Shown here: in pieces, positions 33,906 to 43,248 of the stretch
How positions within the stretch are numbered: the first letter of the stretch is position 1
How the letters are laid out: each line of letters starts with the position of its first letter
Assembly: GCF_900111765.1 (NCBI RefSeq)
Contig: NZ_FOIB01000011.1
Coordinates: 310,001 to 374,000 of the forward strand
DNA from: Myxococcus fulvus
GTDB taxonomy: Bacteria > Myxococcota > Myxococcia > Myxococcales > Myxococcaceae
Length of the DNA stretch: 64,000 nt
Reading direction: 5' to 3'
Program-made: the position numbers and the translations under genes
The notes under the pieces: model-generated
What the model was told of the DNA's origin: nothing
The model's database searches: none
Seen by the model: the letters and a program-made list of their open reading frames with translations, nothing else

Positions 33906-34658
33906 TCAATCCCTCGCGCGAGGCCGCCGGGTTTTTGTCGGCAAAGGCTTCTGGGCGGGGACGGACACCGCGCGCAGCCCGGGGTGGCTCGCGAGCACCC
34001 GCTCGGTCGTCCTGGCGATGTGCTCCGTCAGCAGCGCGCAGGCGCGCTCCGCGTCCCGGTCCAGCGTGGCCTTCACCAGGGCGGCGTGCTCGTCCTCCAC
34101 GTTCCGTCCCGCCTTGCCATGGGCCTGCGCGAGGCGCCGGTAGCGTTCCGTCTGGTCGAACAGCATCGCGTGGAACTTCAGCAGCCAGGGAGACTGGCAG
34201 GCGCTCAGCAGCGTCGCGTGGAAGCGCGCGTGCTCGAGCTCCCAGGTGTCATCCAGCACGCCGCTGCCGGACGCCGGAGCACGGCGCTGCAGCCGATGGA
34301 GCGCCGCCGTCACCTCTCCCTCCCAGGTGATGTCCCCCTGGGCGATGGCGCCCCGCAGCGCGAGCGTCTCGATCTGCTGCCGCGTCCGCGTCAGATCCAA
34401 CAGGTCCGCCCGCGAGATGGGCGCCACCCGGAAGCCACGCTGGTCCTCGATGGTGACCAGCCCCTCCGAGGCCAGCCGGCAACACGCCTCGCGCAGCGGC
34501 GTGCGCCCCACGCCATAGCGCGGCGCCAGGTGCTCCAGCCGCAGCTTCTCTCCCGGCGCGAGCCCACCTTGCAGGATGTCCGCTCGCAACCGGTCCACCA
34601 CGGTCGATGCGAGCGTGGGTTCCGACACGGGAACCCGGATGCGGGACGGGGCAGCCAT
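33906..34658 (-). CDS. GntR family (FCD) transcriptional regulator
   Basis: About 250 residues from ATG 34658, with GAGG six bases upstream; a GTG at 34668-34670 is the alternative. The winged helix contains VVDRLRADILQGGLAPGEKL, then YGVGRTPLREACCRLASEGL and VTIEDQRGFRVAP, which is textbook GntR. The C-terminal helical domain has LEHARFHATLL and EDEHAALVKATLDRD, matching FCD ligand-binding domains. It is divergent from the FAH/VOC/NodB-type operon, and two palindromes lie in the shared promoter region. It probably represses that operon in response to an organic acid. The C-terminal tail is basic. Confidence 0.88.
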   Translation of the reverse strand: MAAPSRIRVPVSEPTLASTVVDRLRADILQGGLAPGEKLRLEHLAPRYGVGRTPLREACCRLASEGLVTIEDQRGFRVAPISRADLLDLTRTRQQIETLALRGAIAQGDITWEGEVTAALHRLQRRAPASGSGVLDDTWELEHARFHATLLSACQSPWLLKFHAMLFDQTERYRRLAQAHGKAGRNVEDEHAALVKATLDRDAERACALLTEHIARTTERVLASHPGLRAVSVPAQKPLPTKTRRPRARD

Positions 34659-34702
34659 CGATTTCCTCACGGACAGGCGACCTATACGTCACGAAGCGGA
34701 TT

Positions 34703-34717
34703 TGACACAAGGTGTCA
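34703..34717. promoter_or_regulatory. Palindrome TGACAC-AAG-GTGTCA
   Basis: A perfect 6-base-arm inverted repeat in the divergent region between the GntR gene and the FAH operon. Candidate operator for the regulator. Confidence 0.45.
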
Positions 34718-34737
34718 CGCTGGATGCAAAACGCATT

Positions 34738-34747
34738 TTGTCGACAA
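34738..34747. promoter_or_regulatory. Palindrome TTGTCGACAA, GntR/FCD-like operator
   Basis: A perfect 10-base palindrome that fits the TTGT..ACAA form common for FCD-type GntR regulators, 61 bases upstream of the FAH start. Confidence 0.55.
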
Positions 34748-34808
34748 TCGGTTGAGCGAGGCGTTCCATCTGGCTAGCCTTGCGCACGCACGAGGGAGAC
34801 CGGCGACC

Positions 34809-35666
34809 ATGCGGATTGCATCGATTCTGGTGAAGGGTGAGCCCGCGTTGGGTGTGCGCACGCCCCGGGGAATGCTCAACGTGACGGCGCTCGACGCGGG
34901 GGTCGGCACCTCGTTGCGAGGGCTGCTCGAGCGAGGCCCCGACGTGCTGACGGACCTGGCCCGGCATGTCGCGGGGGCGCCGGTGCTCAGCGACGAGGAG
35001 TTCACCTATCGGCCGCTCGTCCCGGAGCCGAGCAAGTTCCTGTGCCTGGGGCTCAACTACGTCGCCCACGCGGCGGAGGCCACGTACGAGGCCCCGAAGT
35101 ATCCGGTGGTCTTCTCCCGCGTGGCGTCGGGCCTGCTGGGCCACGGCGAGCCGATGGTGGTGCCCGCCTGTTCGAGCCAGCTCGACTACGAGGCGGAGCT
35201 GGCGGTGGTGGTGGGGCGCCCGGGTCGGCACATCCCCAAGGAGCGCGCGCTGGAGTGGGTCGCGGGCTACACGCTCTTCAACGACGGCTCGATTCGCGAC
35301 TACCAGAAGCGCACCCACCAGTGGACGGTGGGAAAGAACTTCGACGCCACCGGCCCGCTGGGGCCCGAGCTCGTCACCCCCGACGAGCTGCCCGCGGGCG
35401 CGCGGGGCCTGCGCATCCAGATGCGGGTCAACGGTGAGGTCCTCCAGGACGCGAGCACCTCGGACATGATCTTCGACGTCGCCACCGTCCTCGCCGACCT
35501 CTCCGTGGCGATGACGCTCCAGCCCGGCGACGTCATCGCCATGGGCACGCCGAGCGGGGTGGGCGCCGCGCGCAACCCTCCTCGCTTCCTGCGCGAGGGT
35601 GACGTGTGTGAGGTCATCGTCGAAGGCGTGGGCGTGCTGAAGAACCCCGTCGTCCGCTCGCCGTGA
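34809..35666 (+). CDS. Fumarylacetoacetate hydrolase (FAH) family protein
   Basis: 285 residues. A short N-terminal domain precedes the FAH core: FLCLGLNYVAHAAE, LDYEAELAVVVG (Glu residues as metal ligands), LFNDGSIRDYQKR (Asp ligand) and MGTPSGVG near the end. The family splits C-C bonds in acyl-pyruvates or hydrates/isomerises 2-hydroxymuconate-type acids. It is the first gene of a three-gene operon with a VOC protein and a deacetylase-like protein, divergent from a GntR regulator. That setting suggests catabolism of an aromatic or sugar-derived acid. The exact substrate is unclear. Confidence 0.88.
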   Translation: MRIASILVKGEPALGVRTPRGMLNVTALDAGVGTSLRGLLERGPDVLTDLARHVAGAPVLSDEEFTYRPLVPEPSKFLCLGLNYVAHAAEATYEAPKYPVVFSRVASGLLGHGEPMVVPACSSQLDYEAELAVVVGRPGRHIPKERALEWVAGYTLFNDGSIRDYQKRTHQWTVGKNFDATGPLGPELVTPDELPAGARGLRIQMRVNGEVLQDASTSDMIFDVATVLADLSVAMTLQPGDVIAMGTPSGVGAARNPPRFLREGDVCEVIVEGVGVLKNPVVRSP

Positions 35667-35702
35667 GCTCGAGTCGTTGAGGACCAACCCCTGGGAGGAC
35701 CC

Positions 35703-36245
35703 ATGTCCACGCAAGCGAAGCTGCCGAGCCGTCTTCACCACACGGCCTATGTGACCAAGGACCTGGAGGCGACGCGGAGGTTCTACGAGGACCTGATTGG
35801 ACTTCCGCTGGTGGCGACCTGGTGCGAGTCGGACGAGCTGTTCGGCGCGGTGCGCACCTACTGTCACACCTTCTTCGAGCTCGCGGACGGCAGCGCGCTC
35901 GCGTTCTTCCAGTTCGAGAAGCCCGAGGACCAGCAGCTCTTCGGACCGGAGATGCCGTCCTCGCCGTTCCACCACATCGCGCTGAACGTCGACGTGGAGA
36001 CGCAGCAGGGCATCGAGCAGCGCCTGCGCGCCGCGGGCTACAAGGAGCCGGACACGTACGTGCTGGAGCACGGCTACTGTCGCTCGCTGTACGTGAAGGA
36101 CCCGAACGGGATGATCGTCGAGTTCACCCACGACAGCCCCCAGGCCATCACCGGGGACCTGCTCCAGGCGCGCCGCGCGAAGGCCCACCAGGAGCTGAAG
36201 CGCTGGCTGTCCGGGGACCGCACGTCCAACAACGTGTTCCGGTGA
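35703..36245 (+). CDS. VOC family (glyoxalase/dioxygenase-like) protein
   Basis: 180 residues with two beta-alpha-beta-beta-beta modules: RLHHTAYVTKDLEATRRFYED at the start and SPFHHIALNVDV in the middle. Candidate metal ligands are the His in LHHTAY, the His in FHHIAL and Glu in IVEFTHD. VOC members include glyoxalases, ring-cleaving dioxygenases and isomerases. The start is preceded by GGGAGGA and lies 36 bases after the FAH gene. The stop overlaps the next start (GTGA), so the two are coupled. The C-terminal 40 residues form a helical extension. Confidence 0.85.
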   Translation: MSTQAKLPSRLHHTAYVTKDLEATRRFYEDLIGLPLVATWCESDELFGAVRTYCHTFFELADGSALAFFQFEKPEDQQLFGPEMPSSPFHHIALNVDVETQQGIEQRLRAAGYKEPDTYVLEHGYCRSLYVKDPNGMIVEFTHDSPQAITGDLLQARRAKAHQELKRWLSGDRTSNNVFR

Positions 36246-36889
36246 GCCTGCTCACGCTGTCGTTCGACAACGGGCCGGACCCCGTGGTGACGCCACGGGT
36301 GCTCGACCTGCTGGCGTCGCACGCCATCCCCGCGTGGTTCTTCGTGCTGGGCAAGCACCTGGGGTCGGACGAGGGCCGCCAGCTCGTGGTCCGCGCGCGG
36401 GACGAGGGCCACCGGGTGGGGAACCACTCCTTCTCCCACGCCACGCCGCTCGGCGAGGACCCGCGTCCCGACGCGGTAGAGGCGGAGATTGGCGCCACGG
36501 ACGCGCTGCTCGCGCCCCTGGTCCCCGCGGCGAAGTGGTTCCGGCCCTTCGGCGGTGGCGGCAAGCTGGGGCCGCACCTGTTGAGCCCTCGCGCCGTCGA
36601 GCACCTGGTCCGTCACCAGTACACGTGCGCGCTCTGGAACAGCGTTCCCGGGGACTGGCTGGATGTGAAGGGCTGGCCCGAGAAGGCGCTCGAGGACTGC
36701 GCCGCGAAGTCTCACACCCTGATGGTGTTGCACGACATCCCGGAGGCCTGCCTGGACGGGCTCGATGGGTTCCTCCGCCGGGCCCGGGCGATGGGCGTGC
36801 GGTTCACCCAGGAGTGTCCTCCGGAGTGTCTGCCCATCGTCGACGGACGCATCGTGCGGGACCTCACGGGGCTCGTCGCGGGCGGCTGA
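36242..36889 (+). CDS. Polysaccharide deacetylase-like (NodB) protein
   Basis: About 215 residues from GTG 36242. The NodB signatures are present: LSFDNGPD (motif 1; the second Asp is Asn), HRVGNHSFSH (HxxxH metal motif), WFRPFGGGG (motif 3) and LMVLHDIPE near the end with a catalytic-type His. There is no signal peptide, unusual for a cell-wall deacetylase, so a cytoplasmic small-molecule amidohydrolase acting in the FAH/VOC pathway is more likely. It is translationally coupled to the VOC gene. Confidence 0.8.
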   Translation: MSLLTLSFDNGPDPVVTPRVLDLLASHAIPAWFFVLGKHLGSDEGRQLVVRARDEGHRVGNHSFSHATPLGEDPRPDAVEAEIGATDALLAPLVPAAKWFRPFGGGGKLGPHLLSPRAVEHLVRHQYTCALWNSVPGDWLDVKGWPEKALEDCAAKSHTLMVLHDIPEACLDGLDGFLRRARAMGVRFTQECPPECLPIVDGRIVRDLTGLVAGG

Positions 36890-36928
36890 GTCGTCGCGTG
36901 TGAGAGGGGGCTGCCCTCGCGTGTGGCG

Positions 36929-38317
36929 TCACGAAGACGCCGGAGCGCGGGCACCTTCGAGCACGACCTTCAGCCCACACGGCTCGTTCCGGGTGAAGTC
37001 CAGCGTGAGGTGGGCGCGCTGACACAGCTCGCGGGCGATGGCGACCCCCAGCCCGCTGCCGCGTGGGTCCCGCTCGCGGGCGCCGCTCGCTCGGAACAGC
37101 CGCTCGCCGAGCCGCCCCAGGTCCTCGGGGGGCACGCCCGGGCCGTCATCCAGCACGGTGAGGCGGAAGCGCTCCGGGGCCGGCTCCTCGAGCACGGCCA
37201 CCACATGGCCGCCCGGCGTGCCGTGGGCGATGGCGTTGTGGACCAGGTTGCTCACCGCCTGCTCCAGCATCGTCGGATGGCAGCGCGCCCACAGCTCGTG
37301 GTCCGGGCGGGCGACCTCCAGCGTGAGCTGCTTGCGGCGGGCCAGCAGCGACAGTCGACGCGCCACGCGCTCCACCAGCATCCCCAGCGCCGCGCGAGGC
37401 TCGCCGTCCAGCGGATCCACGCCCTCGCCCAGCTGGCAGGCCAACCGCAGGTTGTCGACCAGGGCGGTGAGGTACACGGTGTCCTCGAGTCCGCGCACCA
37501 GCAGCTCGGGCAGCTCCTCCGCGGGCGCGCTCGACGCCAGCTCCAGGGCGAGCTGCAGCGACGCGATGGGCGTCTTCAGGTCATGCGCCACGTTCGACAG
37601 GAATCGCTCCAGGGCCTGCTGCTGTCCCAGGATGCGCGCCGCATCCGATTGGACCCGCGCCTGGGCCACGTCCAGGACGCGTGACAAGTCTCCCAGCTCG
37701 TCGCGGGCGGCGTCGTTCGTGGAGGCATAGGCCTTGCCGCCCAGGCCGCTGGCCGCCACGTGGAGCCGCCGGACGCGCCTGAGCAGTGGAGAGATGACGG
37801 CGAACGTGGAGGCCGCGGCCAGCAGCGCGGTGAAGGTGATGGCGGCGAGCATGAGCCAGAGCGCGCCGCTCATCCGGCTGGCCACCACGGGCCACCGGTA
37901 CTCCAGCACGCTGCAGGGCCCCGACGCCGCGGCGCGTATCAGGATGCTCCCGGCCCACGCGCCTCCCTCGATGCGCGGGTAGTGGAGCGACATCGGCTGG
38001 GACTCGCCCGAGGCCAGCCGCTCCACCAGCGTCGGGTCCGGTCCGCCGCGCTCGGACGGTGACGCGCCGGACAGGAGCGTGGCCGCGTCGAACGCGCGCA
38101 CCTGGAGCCCCTGGGGGAACGTGTGGCTCCATCCCTGGGGCGCGGCGCGACAGGCCTCGCCATGGGCCTGCATCATGGCCTCGGAGAAGAGGCGCGCGCT
38201 GCCCTGGGCCGCCAGCTCCGCCGTCTTGTTGAACGTGACGTACGCCGCCGACAGCGTGGCGAGCAGGCCCAACAGCAGCGACGCGATGGCGGTCCTCCAG
38301 GCCAGTCCCTGCCACAT
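36929..38317 (-). CDS. Sensor histidine kinase
   Basis: 462 residues from ATG 38317. TM1 is at about 9-29, a periplasmic sensor at 30-145 and TM2 at about 150-178, then a HAMP-like linker. The dimerisation domain has NVAHDLKTPIASLQ with the phospho-acceptor His245. The ATP-binding domain has NLVHNAIAHG (N box), DDGPGVPPEDL (G1), a LFRASGARERDPRGSGLG stretch (F/G2). The gene starts two bases after the response-regulator stop, so they form one unit. The signal is unknown; the periplasmic loop contains two Cys (EACRAAP, GPCSVLEY) that could form a disulphide. Confidence 0.9.
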   Translation of the reverse strand: MWQGLAWRTAIASLLLGLLATLSAAYVTFNKTAELAAQGSARLFSEAMMQAHGEACRAAPQGWSHTFPQGLQVRAFDAATLLSGASPSERGGPDPTLVERLASGESQPMSLHYPRIEGGAWAGSILIRAAASGPCSVLEYRWPVVASRMSGALWLMLAAITFTALLAAASTFAVISPLLRRVRRLHVAASGLGGKAYASTNDAARDELGDLSRVLDVAQARVQSDAARILGQQQALERFLSNVAHDLKTPIASLQLALELASSAPAEELPELLVRGLEDTVYLTALVDNLRLACQLGEGVDPLDGEPRAALGMLVERVARRLSLLARRKQLTLEVARPDHELWARCHPTMLEQAVSNLVHNAIAHGTPGGHVVAVLEEPAPERFRLTVLDDGPGVPPEDLGRLGERLFRASGARERDPRGSGLGVAIARELCQRAHLTLDFTRNEPCGLKVVLEGARAPASS

Positions 38318-38319
38318 CT

Positions 38320-39006
38320 TCAAGGCGCGTCCTCCAGGTCGAAGCGGTAGCCGATGCCCCACGCGGTGCGCAGCCGCGCGCCGGCGGGGCCCAGCTTCTT
38401 GCGGATGCGCGCCACGTGGGAGTCCACCGTCCGCGCGTCGCGCTCCTCGTTGAGGGGCAGGGCCTGGTCGGCGATCTGCTCGCGGGTGAGCGCGCGGCCG
38501 GGGCGCTCGACCAGGTACAGGAGCACGTCCAGCTCGTGCCGCGTCAACGGCACCAGCCCCTGGTCCTCCCGGCTGACGGAGCGCGCATCCAGGTCGACGC
38601 GCACGTCCGCCCACGCCAGCACCCGGCGCGCGTTCGTGTCCGGCAGCCGGAGCCGGGCGCGGATGCGCGCGAGCAGCTCCTCCATCCAGAAGGGCTTGGC
38701 CAGATAGTCCGCCGCGCCCAGTCCGAACGAGCGCAGCCGCGCCTCCAGCTCCTGCCGCGCGGACAGGACGATGATGGGGACATGGAGCCGATGGTGCCAG
38801 GCCTCGAGCAGCGCGAAGCCGTCGGGGCCCGGCAGGTTCAGGTCCAGCACCACCAGCGCGGGAGGCTCCTTCTGGGCGGCCTCCAGCGCCAGGTAGCCGT
38901 CGGTGGCGAGCGTCACCTGGAAGCCCGCGAGCTTGAGCCCGCGGACGATGCCCGCGGCGATGGGAGGGTCGTCCTCCACGACCAGGATGGGGCCTTGCGA
39001 ATCCAT
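38320..39006 (-). CDS. OmpR-family response regulator
   Basis: 228 residues. The receiver domain (about 5-120) has the acidic pair ED, phospho-acceptor Asp55 (VVLDLNLPGPDG), a Ser switch residue (VLSARQ) and Lys (YLAKPF). The DNA-binding winged helix (about 135-222) has LTRHELDVLLYLVERPG and RTVDSHVARIRKKLG. A GGAGG precedes the ATG. It is the first member of the two-component pair with the kinase and follows the giant IPT/TIG gene by 30 bases, so that gene may share its transcript. Confidence 0.92.
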   Translation of the reverse strand: MDSQGPILVVEDDPPIAAGIVRGLKLAGFQVTLATDGYLALEAAQKEPPALVVLDLNLPGPDGFALLEAWHHRLHVPIIVLSARQELEARLRSFGLGAADYLAKPFWMEELLARIRARLRLPDTNARRVLAWADVRVDLDARSVSREDQGLVPLTRHELDVLLYLVERPGRALTREQIADQALPLNEERDARTVDSHVARIRKKLGPAGARLRTAWGIGYRFDLEDAP

Positions 39007-39036
39007 GGGGACGACCTCCGTGCCCGACGCGCGAGC

Positions 39037-42000
39037 CTAGCCGGCCAGGGCCTTGGGCATGGAGCCCTCCGCCTTCGTCACCTGGAAGGTGACGCTGCCC
39101 TGGGATGGGCCCCGGTCGTTCTCCACGACGATGGCCCCCGACGTGCCGCCGGAGGGCACCAGGAAGGTGAGCTGGGTGTCGCTCACCACCTGGTAGCGCT
39201 CGACGGGCGCGCCATCCAGCCGCACCCCCGTCGTCCCGGTGAAGTGGACGCCCTCCACCGTCACCTGCGTGCCCATGGGACCGGAGCCCGGCGTCGCGCG
39301 GGTGAGGGTGGCGACCGCGGAGGCGTCCACCTGGAAGCTCTGCACCGAGTGCGCCGCGCCCCGCGAGGTGACGACCTGGAGGGGGCCCTGCACCGCGCCG
39401 GAGGGCACCGTGGCCGTCAGCACGGTGTCACCCTGCACGGTGAAGGACGCCGGCATGGCCGAGTCCCCGAAGCTGACCCGCTGCACGTCCGTGAAGCCGC
39501 CTCCCTGGATGCGCACCTGCGCTCCGACCTCGCCATTCGATGGCGTGAAGCCGTCCACCCACACGACCTTGGGGACGGTGAAGGACTGGGTGGACTTCCC
39601 CGTGCCCGCGGCGTTGGTGACGCTGATGGGCCCCGTCGTCGTGTCCGCGTCGATGACGGCCACCAGCTCCGTGTCGCTGTTCACCTCGAAGGTGCGCGCC
39701 GGGGTGTCGCCGATGCAGACGCCGCTCGTCGCCGTGAAGCCCTTGCCGGTGACGGTCACCTTCGTCCCGGGGCCCCCCGTGTCCGGTGTGAAGCCGGTGA
39801 CGACGGGCTTCACGTTCGTGCTCACGCTGAACGCGCTCTTCGTGGCCGCCTTGCCCCCGGGCGTCGTCACGAACACGTTGCCCGTGAGCGCGCCGGGCGG
39901 CACGGTGGCGGTGAGCTTCGTGTTGCCCTGCACCGTGAAGGCCGCCTGCGCGGTGGAGGCGCTGCCGAAGCGCACCTCGGTGGCGCTCCCCAGGTTCGTC
40001 CCCGTCAGGACCACCTGCGTGCCCACCGGGCCCGACGGTGGGGCGAACTGGCCGAGGGTGGGCGGCGCCACGAAGGTGAAGGCCACCGTCGAGTAGCCAT
40101 CCGCCTGGGTGTTGGTGACGTGGAGCGGGCCGCTCACCGCCTTGTTGGGCACGTACGCGGTGAGCTCGGTGTCGCTCAGCACCTCGAAGAGGGTGGCGGC
40201 GACGCCTCCGAAGGCCACGCCCGTCGCGCCGGTGAAGCCGGAGCCGGTGAGGGTGACGGCGGTGCCCCGGCCTCCCGTGAGCGGGGAGAAGGTGGTGAGG
40301 ACGGGGGGCGCGACGCTGAGCACCTGGAAGTCATCCTTCGAGGCGCCGATGCCCGCCGGCGTCTCCACGGACACCGGGCCGCTGCCCGTCCCGGAGGGCG
40401 AGGTGACGGTGATGCTCGTGTCCCCGAGCGAGACGATGGGCACCTGCACCGCCGGCGTGCCGATGTGCACCGCCGTGGCGCCCGCGAAGCCGGAGCCGTG
40501 CAAGGTGATGGGGGTGCCGGGCGTGCCCTTGACTGGCGAGAAGCTGTCGATGCTCGGCGCGGACAGGACGTTGAACGCGCTGGGGGAGACGCCGGTGCCC
40601 CGGCTGTTGGTGACGCGCATGGGGCCGGAGGTGGTCCGGTTCCCCAGGACCGCGACGAGGTGGTGGTCATCCAGGACGGTGAAGGACGCCGCGGGGACGC
40701 CGTTGAACGTCACGTCCGTGGTGCCGGTGAAGCCCGCGCCCGTCACGGTGACCTCGGTGCCTGGGATGCCGGCGGTGGGCGTGAAGGCGGTGAGCGCGGG
40801 CACCTGGCTACCCTTGACGACGAAGCCGTCCTGCGTCGCCGTGCCGCTGGGGGTCGACACGGTGATGGGGCCGCTGACGGCGCCCGGGGGCACGGTGATG
40901 ATGAGCTGGTCATCCGACACGAGCGTGAAGGACGCGAGGATGTCCTCGTGGAAGTACACGCTCTGGGTGGACAGCAGGCCCGTGCCGTAGAGCTTCACGG
41001 CGTCGCCTTGCTGTCCGCTCGGCGGGCCCACGGAGCTGAGCGTCGGGGGCGCTGCCACCGTGAAGGGCGCGGCGCTCACGGCGGTGCCCTGGGCCGTCTT
41101 GAGCTGGATGGGGCCCGTGGTGGTTCCGTCGGCGACACGGGCCACCACCTGGCGGTCGCTCCAGCAGCGGAAGTAGTCGGCGGGCGTCCCGTTGAAGCTC
41201 ACCTCGAGCGTGTTGGAGAGCCCCGTGCCGGTGAGCGTCACCTGGGTGCCCGGAGCGCCCTCGTCGGGGCTGAACCCGGTGAGGACGGGGGCGGACGCGG
41301 CCTTCGGTGTGGCGCCGCGCGAGGCGCCCTTGTTCGCGGGCGTGAGCTGTCCATAGAGATACACGCCGTTGTCGAACGCCACCTTCTGGAGTGACAGCGA
41401 TTGTCCCTTCGAGCCCGTGTCGACGAAGCCATCCGCGTCGTCGAGCGCGTCCTGGAGCTTGGACATCACGTACATGACGATGCCCATGTACACGGCGACG
41501 ATGAGGGCCGCGACGACGCCGATGAGCGGCAGGGCCAGGAGCATCTCGAACTTCTGGACCGTGGGGTCGCTCGCGTCCGGGCTGTAGCTCACCTGCGGGT
41601 CCAGGATGTCGTAGTAGAGCTTCCCCACGCCATCCTTCTGCCTCACCGTCAGGGTGACGGTGCCCGTGAGCTGGATGGCCATGTGGAAGGCGGTGGCCTT
41701 CATCGCCAGGGCCAGGCCCTTGTCCGTGAAGCCGAGGGTGAAGGCCTTCACGTGGATGCTCTGCCCCTTCGCGTGGAGGGTGACGGGCTGGGTGAGCGAG
41801 AGCACCGGAGGGCTCCCCTTCACCTGGAAGTCCGACTCCGGCACCTTCATGGCCTTCGCCAGCTCGGGAATCATCTCCTGCAGCAGGAACGTGTCATCGA
41901 CCAGGATGGCGAGGTTCTGGGTCGGGGACGTGGTGAAGGTGGGCGTGGAGGGGAAGGGCGTCGGCGCGGGCCAGCCCGGCGGGAGCGCGTGGTCGCTCAT

Positions 42001-43113
42001 CATCAGGGCGATGAGGTCCGGAGCGTCGCCCGCCGTCAGGGAGAAGGTCATCGTCGTGGGCGCGCGCGGCGGCGGCTTCACCGCGCCGGTCGCCTTGCCC
42101 TGGGTGATGGCCGCCTGGAGCTGACCGAGCACCGCCGTCTCGATGAGGGCGGAGACGCCGGACTTCGGGCTCATCGTGACGGTGAAGGTGTGCTCCGGGT
42201 CGAGGAACCAGAGGGTGTTCCAGGCATGGGCATCGCCCTCGTCCCCCGAGTCCGCCGTCGTCACGCACGTGGCGCCGCCCTGCAGGGTGGCCACGCCCTG
42301 GTCGACCTGGTTGACGGCCTGGCCGTCGTCGAACGTCCACACGCCCACGAGGCCGGACTGGGGCAGGGGGAGGGTGGCGTTCATCGCTTGCTGGAGCTGC
42401 GCGGCGGTGCGCGCGAGCGTCCAGAGCCGCACGGAGGACACCTCACCGTCCAAGCCCTGGCCGATGCACAGGCTCTGCCCGTTCGTCCGCGGCTGCGAGG
42501 ACAGCGTCGCGGTGCCCTTGGCCTGTCCATCCACGCAGAAGGTGATGACCTGGGAGGCGAGGGACACGGCCACGAAGTGCCAGTGCCCATCATCCAGCGT
42601 CGCGGCGGAGCCGGGGGCGACGCAGGTCTGGCCTCCCCACGTCACCACGGGCCTGCCGCCCTCGATGCCCACCGAGAGGCCCGCGTCGGGTACGGACACC
42701 AGCGTCTGCGCTTGCGTGGTCTGGGTTCGCACCCAGACCTCCACGGTGAGCGCGTTGCTGTCGAGCGTCCAGGGGGCCTTGGCCCTGGCGTCGCAGCCCG
42801 CCAGGCCATTCGTGGCGAGGTAGGACGTCGGATAGACGCACCCCATGGCGAGGCTCGCCAGCTTGACGCCGACGCTCAGCGTCCCGTCGACGGCCTGCCG
42901 GGCCACGGTGCCCGTGCAGGGGACGCTGAAGACGACCGAGTCCGTCTGCCCGTCGAGCGCGACGGACAGCTGCTGGAGCCCCACCGTCACCGAGCCCTGC
43001 TGCAGGGTGACCGTCGGGTCCTGCGCGCCCGCGGCGAACTGGGCCGCCATCGTCGTCAGCAGCGAGGCATCGACGTTGACCGCGGTGTTCCACCCCTGGT
43101 TGACATCCTTCAT
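39037..43113 (-). CDS. Giant LamG plus nine-repeat IPT/TIG protein with one membrane segment
   Basis: About 1358 residues from ATG 43113, six bases after GGGGAG (an upstream ATG at 43131 is possible). Residues about 95-290 form a LamG/concanavalin-like domain (LTVEVWVRT, GHWHFVAVSLASQ, FCVDGQAKG, VSSVRLWTLART). Residues about 300-530 are a beta-rich unit that might be TULIP/P47-like, ending in a hydrophobic helix (IGVVAALIVAVYMGIVMYVM, about 535-557). The rest is nine IPT/TIG immunoglobulin-like repeats of about 80-85 residues, each opening like GFTPDTGGPGTKVTVTGKGF. There is no classical signal peptide. A surface-adhesive or toxin-like structural role is plausible, not proven. It lies directly upstream of the two-component pair. 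Confidence 0.85.
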   Translation of the reverse strand: MKDVNQGWNTAVNVDASLLTTMAAQFAAGAQDPTVTLQQGSVTVGLQQLSVALDGQTDSVVFSVPCTGTVARQAVDGTLSVGVKLASLAMGCVYPTSYLATNGLAGCDARAKAPWTLDSNALTVEVWVRTQTTQAQTLVSVPDAGLSVGIEGGRPVVTWGGQTCVAPGSAATLDDGHWHFVAVSLASQVITFCVDGQAKGTATLSSQPRTNGQSLCIGQGLDGEVSSVRLWTLARTAAQLQQAMNATLPLPQSGLVGVWTFDDGQAVNQVDQGVATLQGGATCVTTADSGDEGDAHAWNTLWFLDPEHTFTVTMSPKSGVSALIETAVLGQLQAAITQGKATGAVKPPPRAPTTMTFSLTAGDAPDLIALMMSDHALPPGWPAPTPFPSTPTFTTSPTQNLAILVDDTFLLQEMIPELAKAMKVPESDFQVKGSPPVLSLTQPVTLHAKGQSIHVKAFTLGFTDKGLALAMKATAFHMAIQLTGTVTLTVRQKDGVGKLYYDILDPQVSYSPDASDPTVQKFEMLLALPLIGVVAALIVAVYMGIVMYVMSKLQDALDDADGFVDTGSKGQSLSLQKVAFDNGVYLYGQLTPANKGASRGATPKAASAPVLTGFSPDEGAPGTQVTLTGTGLSNTLEVSFNGTPADYFRCWSDRQVVARVADGTTTGPIQLKTAQGTAVSAAPFTVAAPPTLSSVGPPSGQQGDAVKLYGTGLLSTQSVYFHEDILASFTLVSDDQLIITVPPGAVSGPITVSTPSGTATQDGFVVKGSQVPALTAFTPTAGIPGTEVTVTGAGFTGTTDVTFNGVPAASFTVLDDHHLVAVLGNRTTSGPMRVTNSRGTGVSPSAFNVLSAPSIDSFSPVKGTPGTPITLHGSGFAGATAVHIGTPAVQVPIVSLGDTSITVTSPSGTGSGPVSVETPAGIGASKDDFQVLSVAPPVLTTFSPLTGGRGTAVTLTGSGFTGATGVAFGGVAATLFEVLSDTELTAYVPNKAVSGPLHVTNTQADGYSTVAFTFVAPPTLGQFAPPSGPVGTQVVLTGTNLGSATEVRFGSASTAQAAFTVQGNTKLTATVPPGALTGNVFVTTPGGKAATKSAFSVSTNVKPVVTGFTPDTGGPGTKVTVTGKGFTATSGVCIGDTPARTFEVNSDTELVAVIDADTTTGPISVTNAAGTGKSTQSFTVPKVVWVDGFTPSNGEVGAQVRIQGGGFTDVQRVSFGDSAMPASFTVQGDTVLTATVPSGAVQGPLQVVTSRGAAHSVQSFQVDASAVATLTRATPGSGPMGTQVTVEGVHFTGTTGVRLDGAPVERYQVVSDTQLTFLVPSGGTSGAIVVENDRGPSQGSVTFQVTKAEGSMPKALAG

Positions 43114-43248
43114 GACCATCTCCCCCTGCATGGCGCCCCAAGCGCCAATCCGAGTGGGGGCAGGATGCGGGGAGGATGTGGAGGAAGTGTGGAGCGGCCC
43201 CGGACGCGCGAGCGAGCCCGGGGCCTTCGGTCCTCCGGCCTCGGGGGA

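Noticed and set aside
36929..38614. Longer kinase start upstream of 38317
   Set aside because: The extra N-terminus would lie inside the response-regulator gene and is Arg/Gly/Pro-rich; ATG 38317 directly precedes TM1.
38416..41394. Very long + strand open frame opposite the LamG/IPT gene
   Set aside because: Arg/Gly/His-rich composition without motifs; the reverse strand encodes clear repeated Ig-like domains. It is a high-GC shadow.
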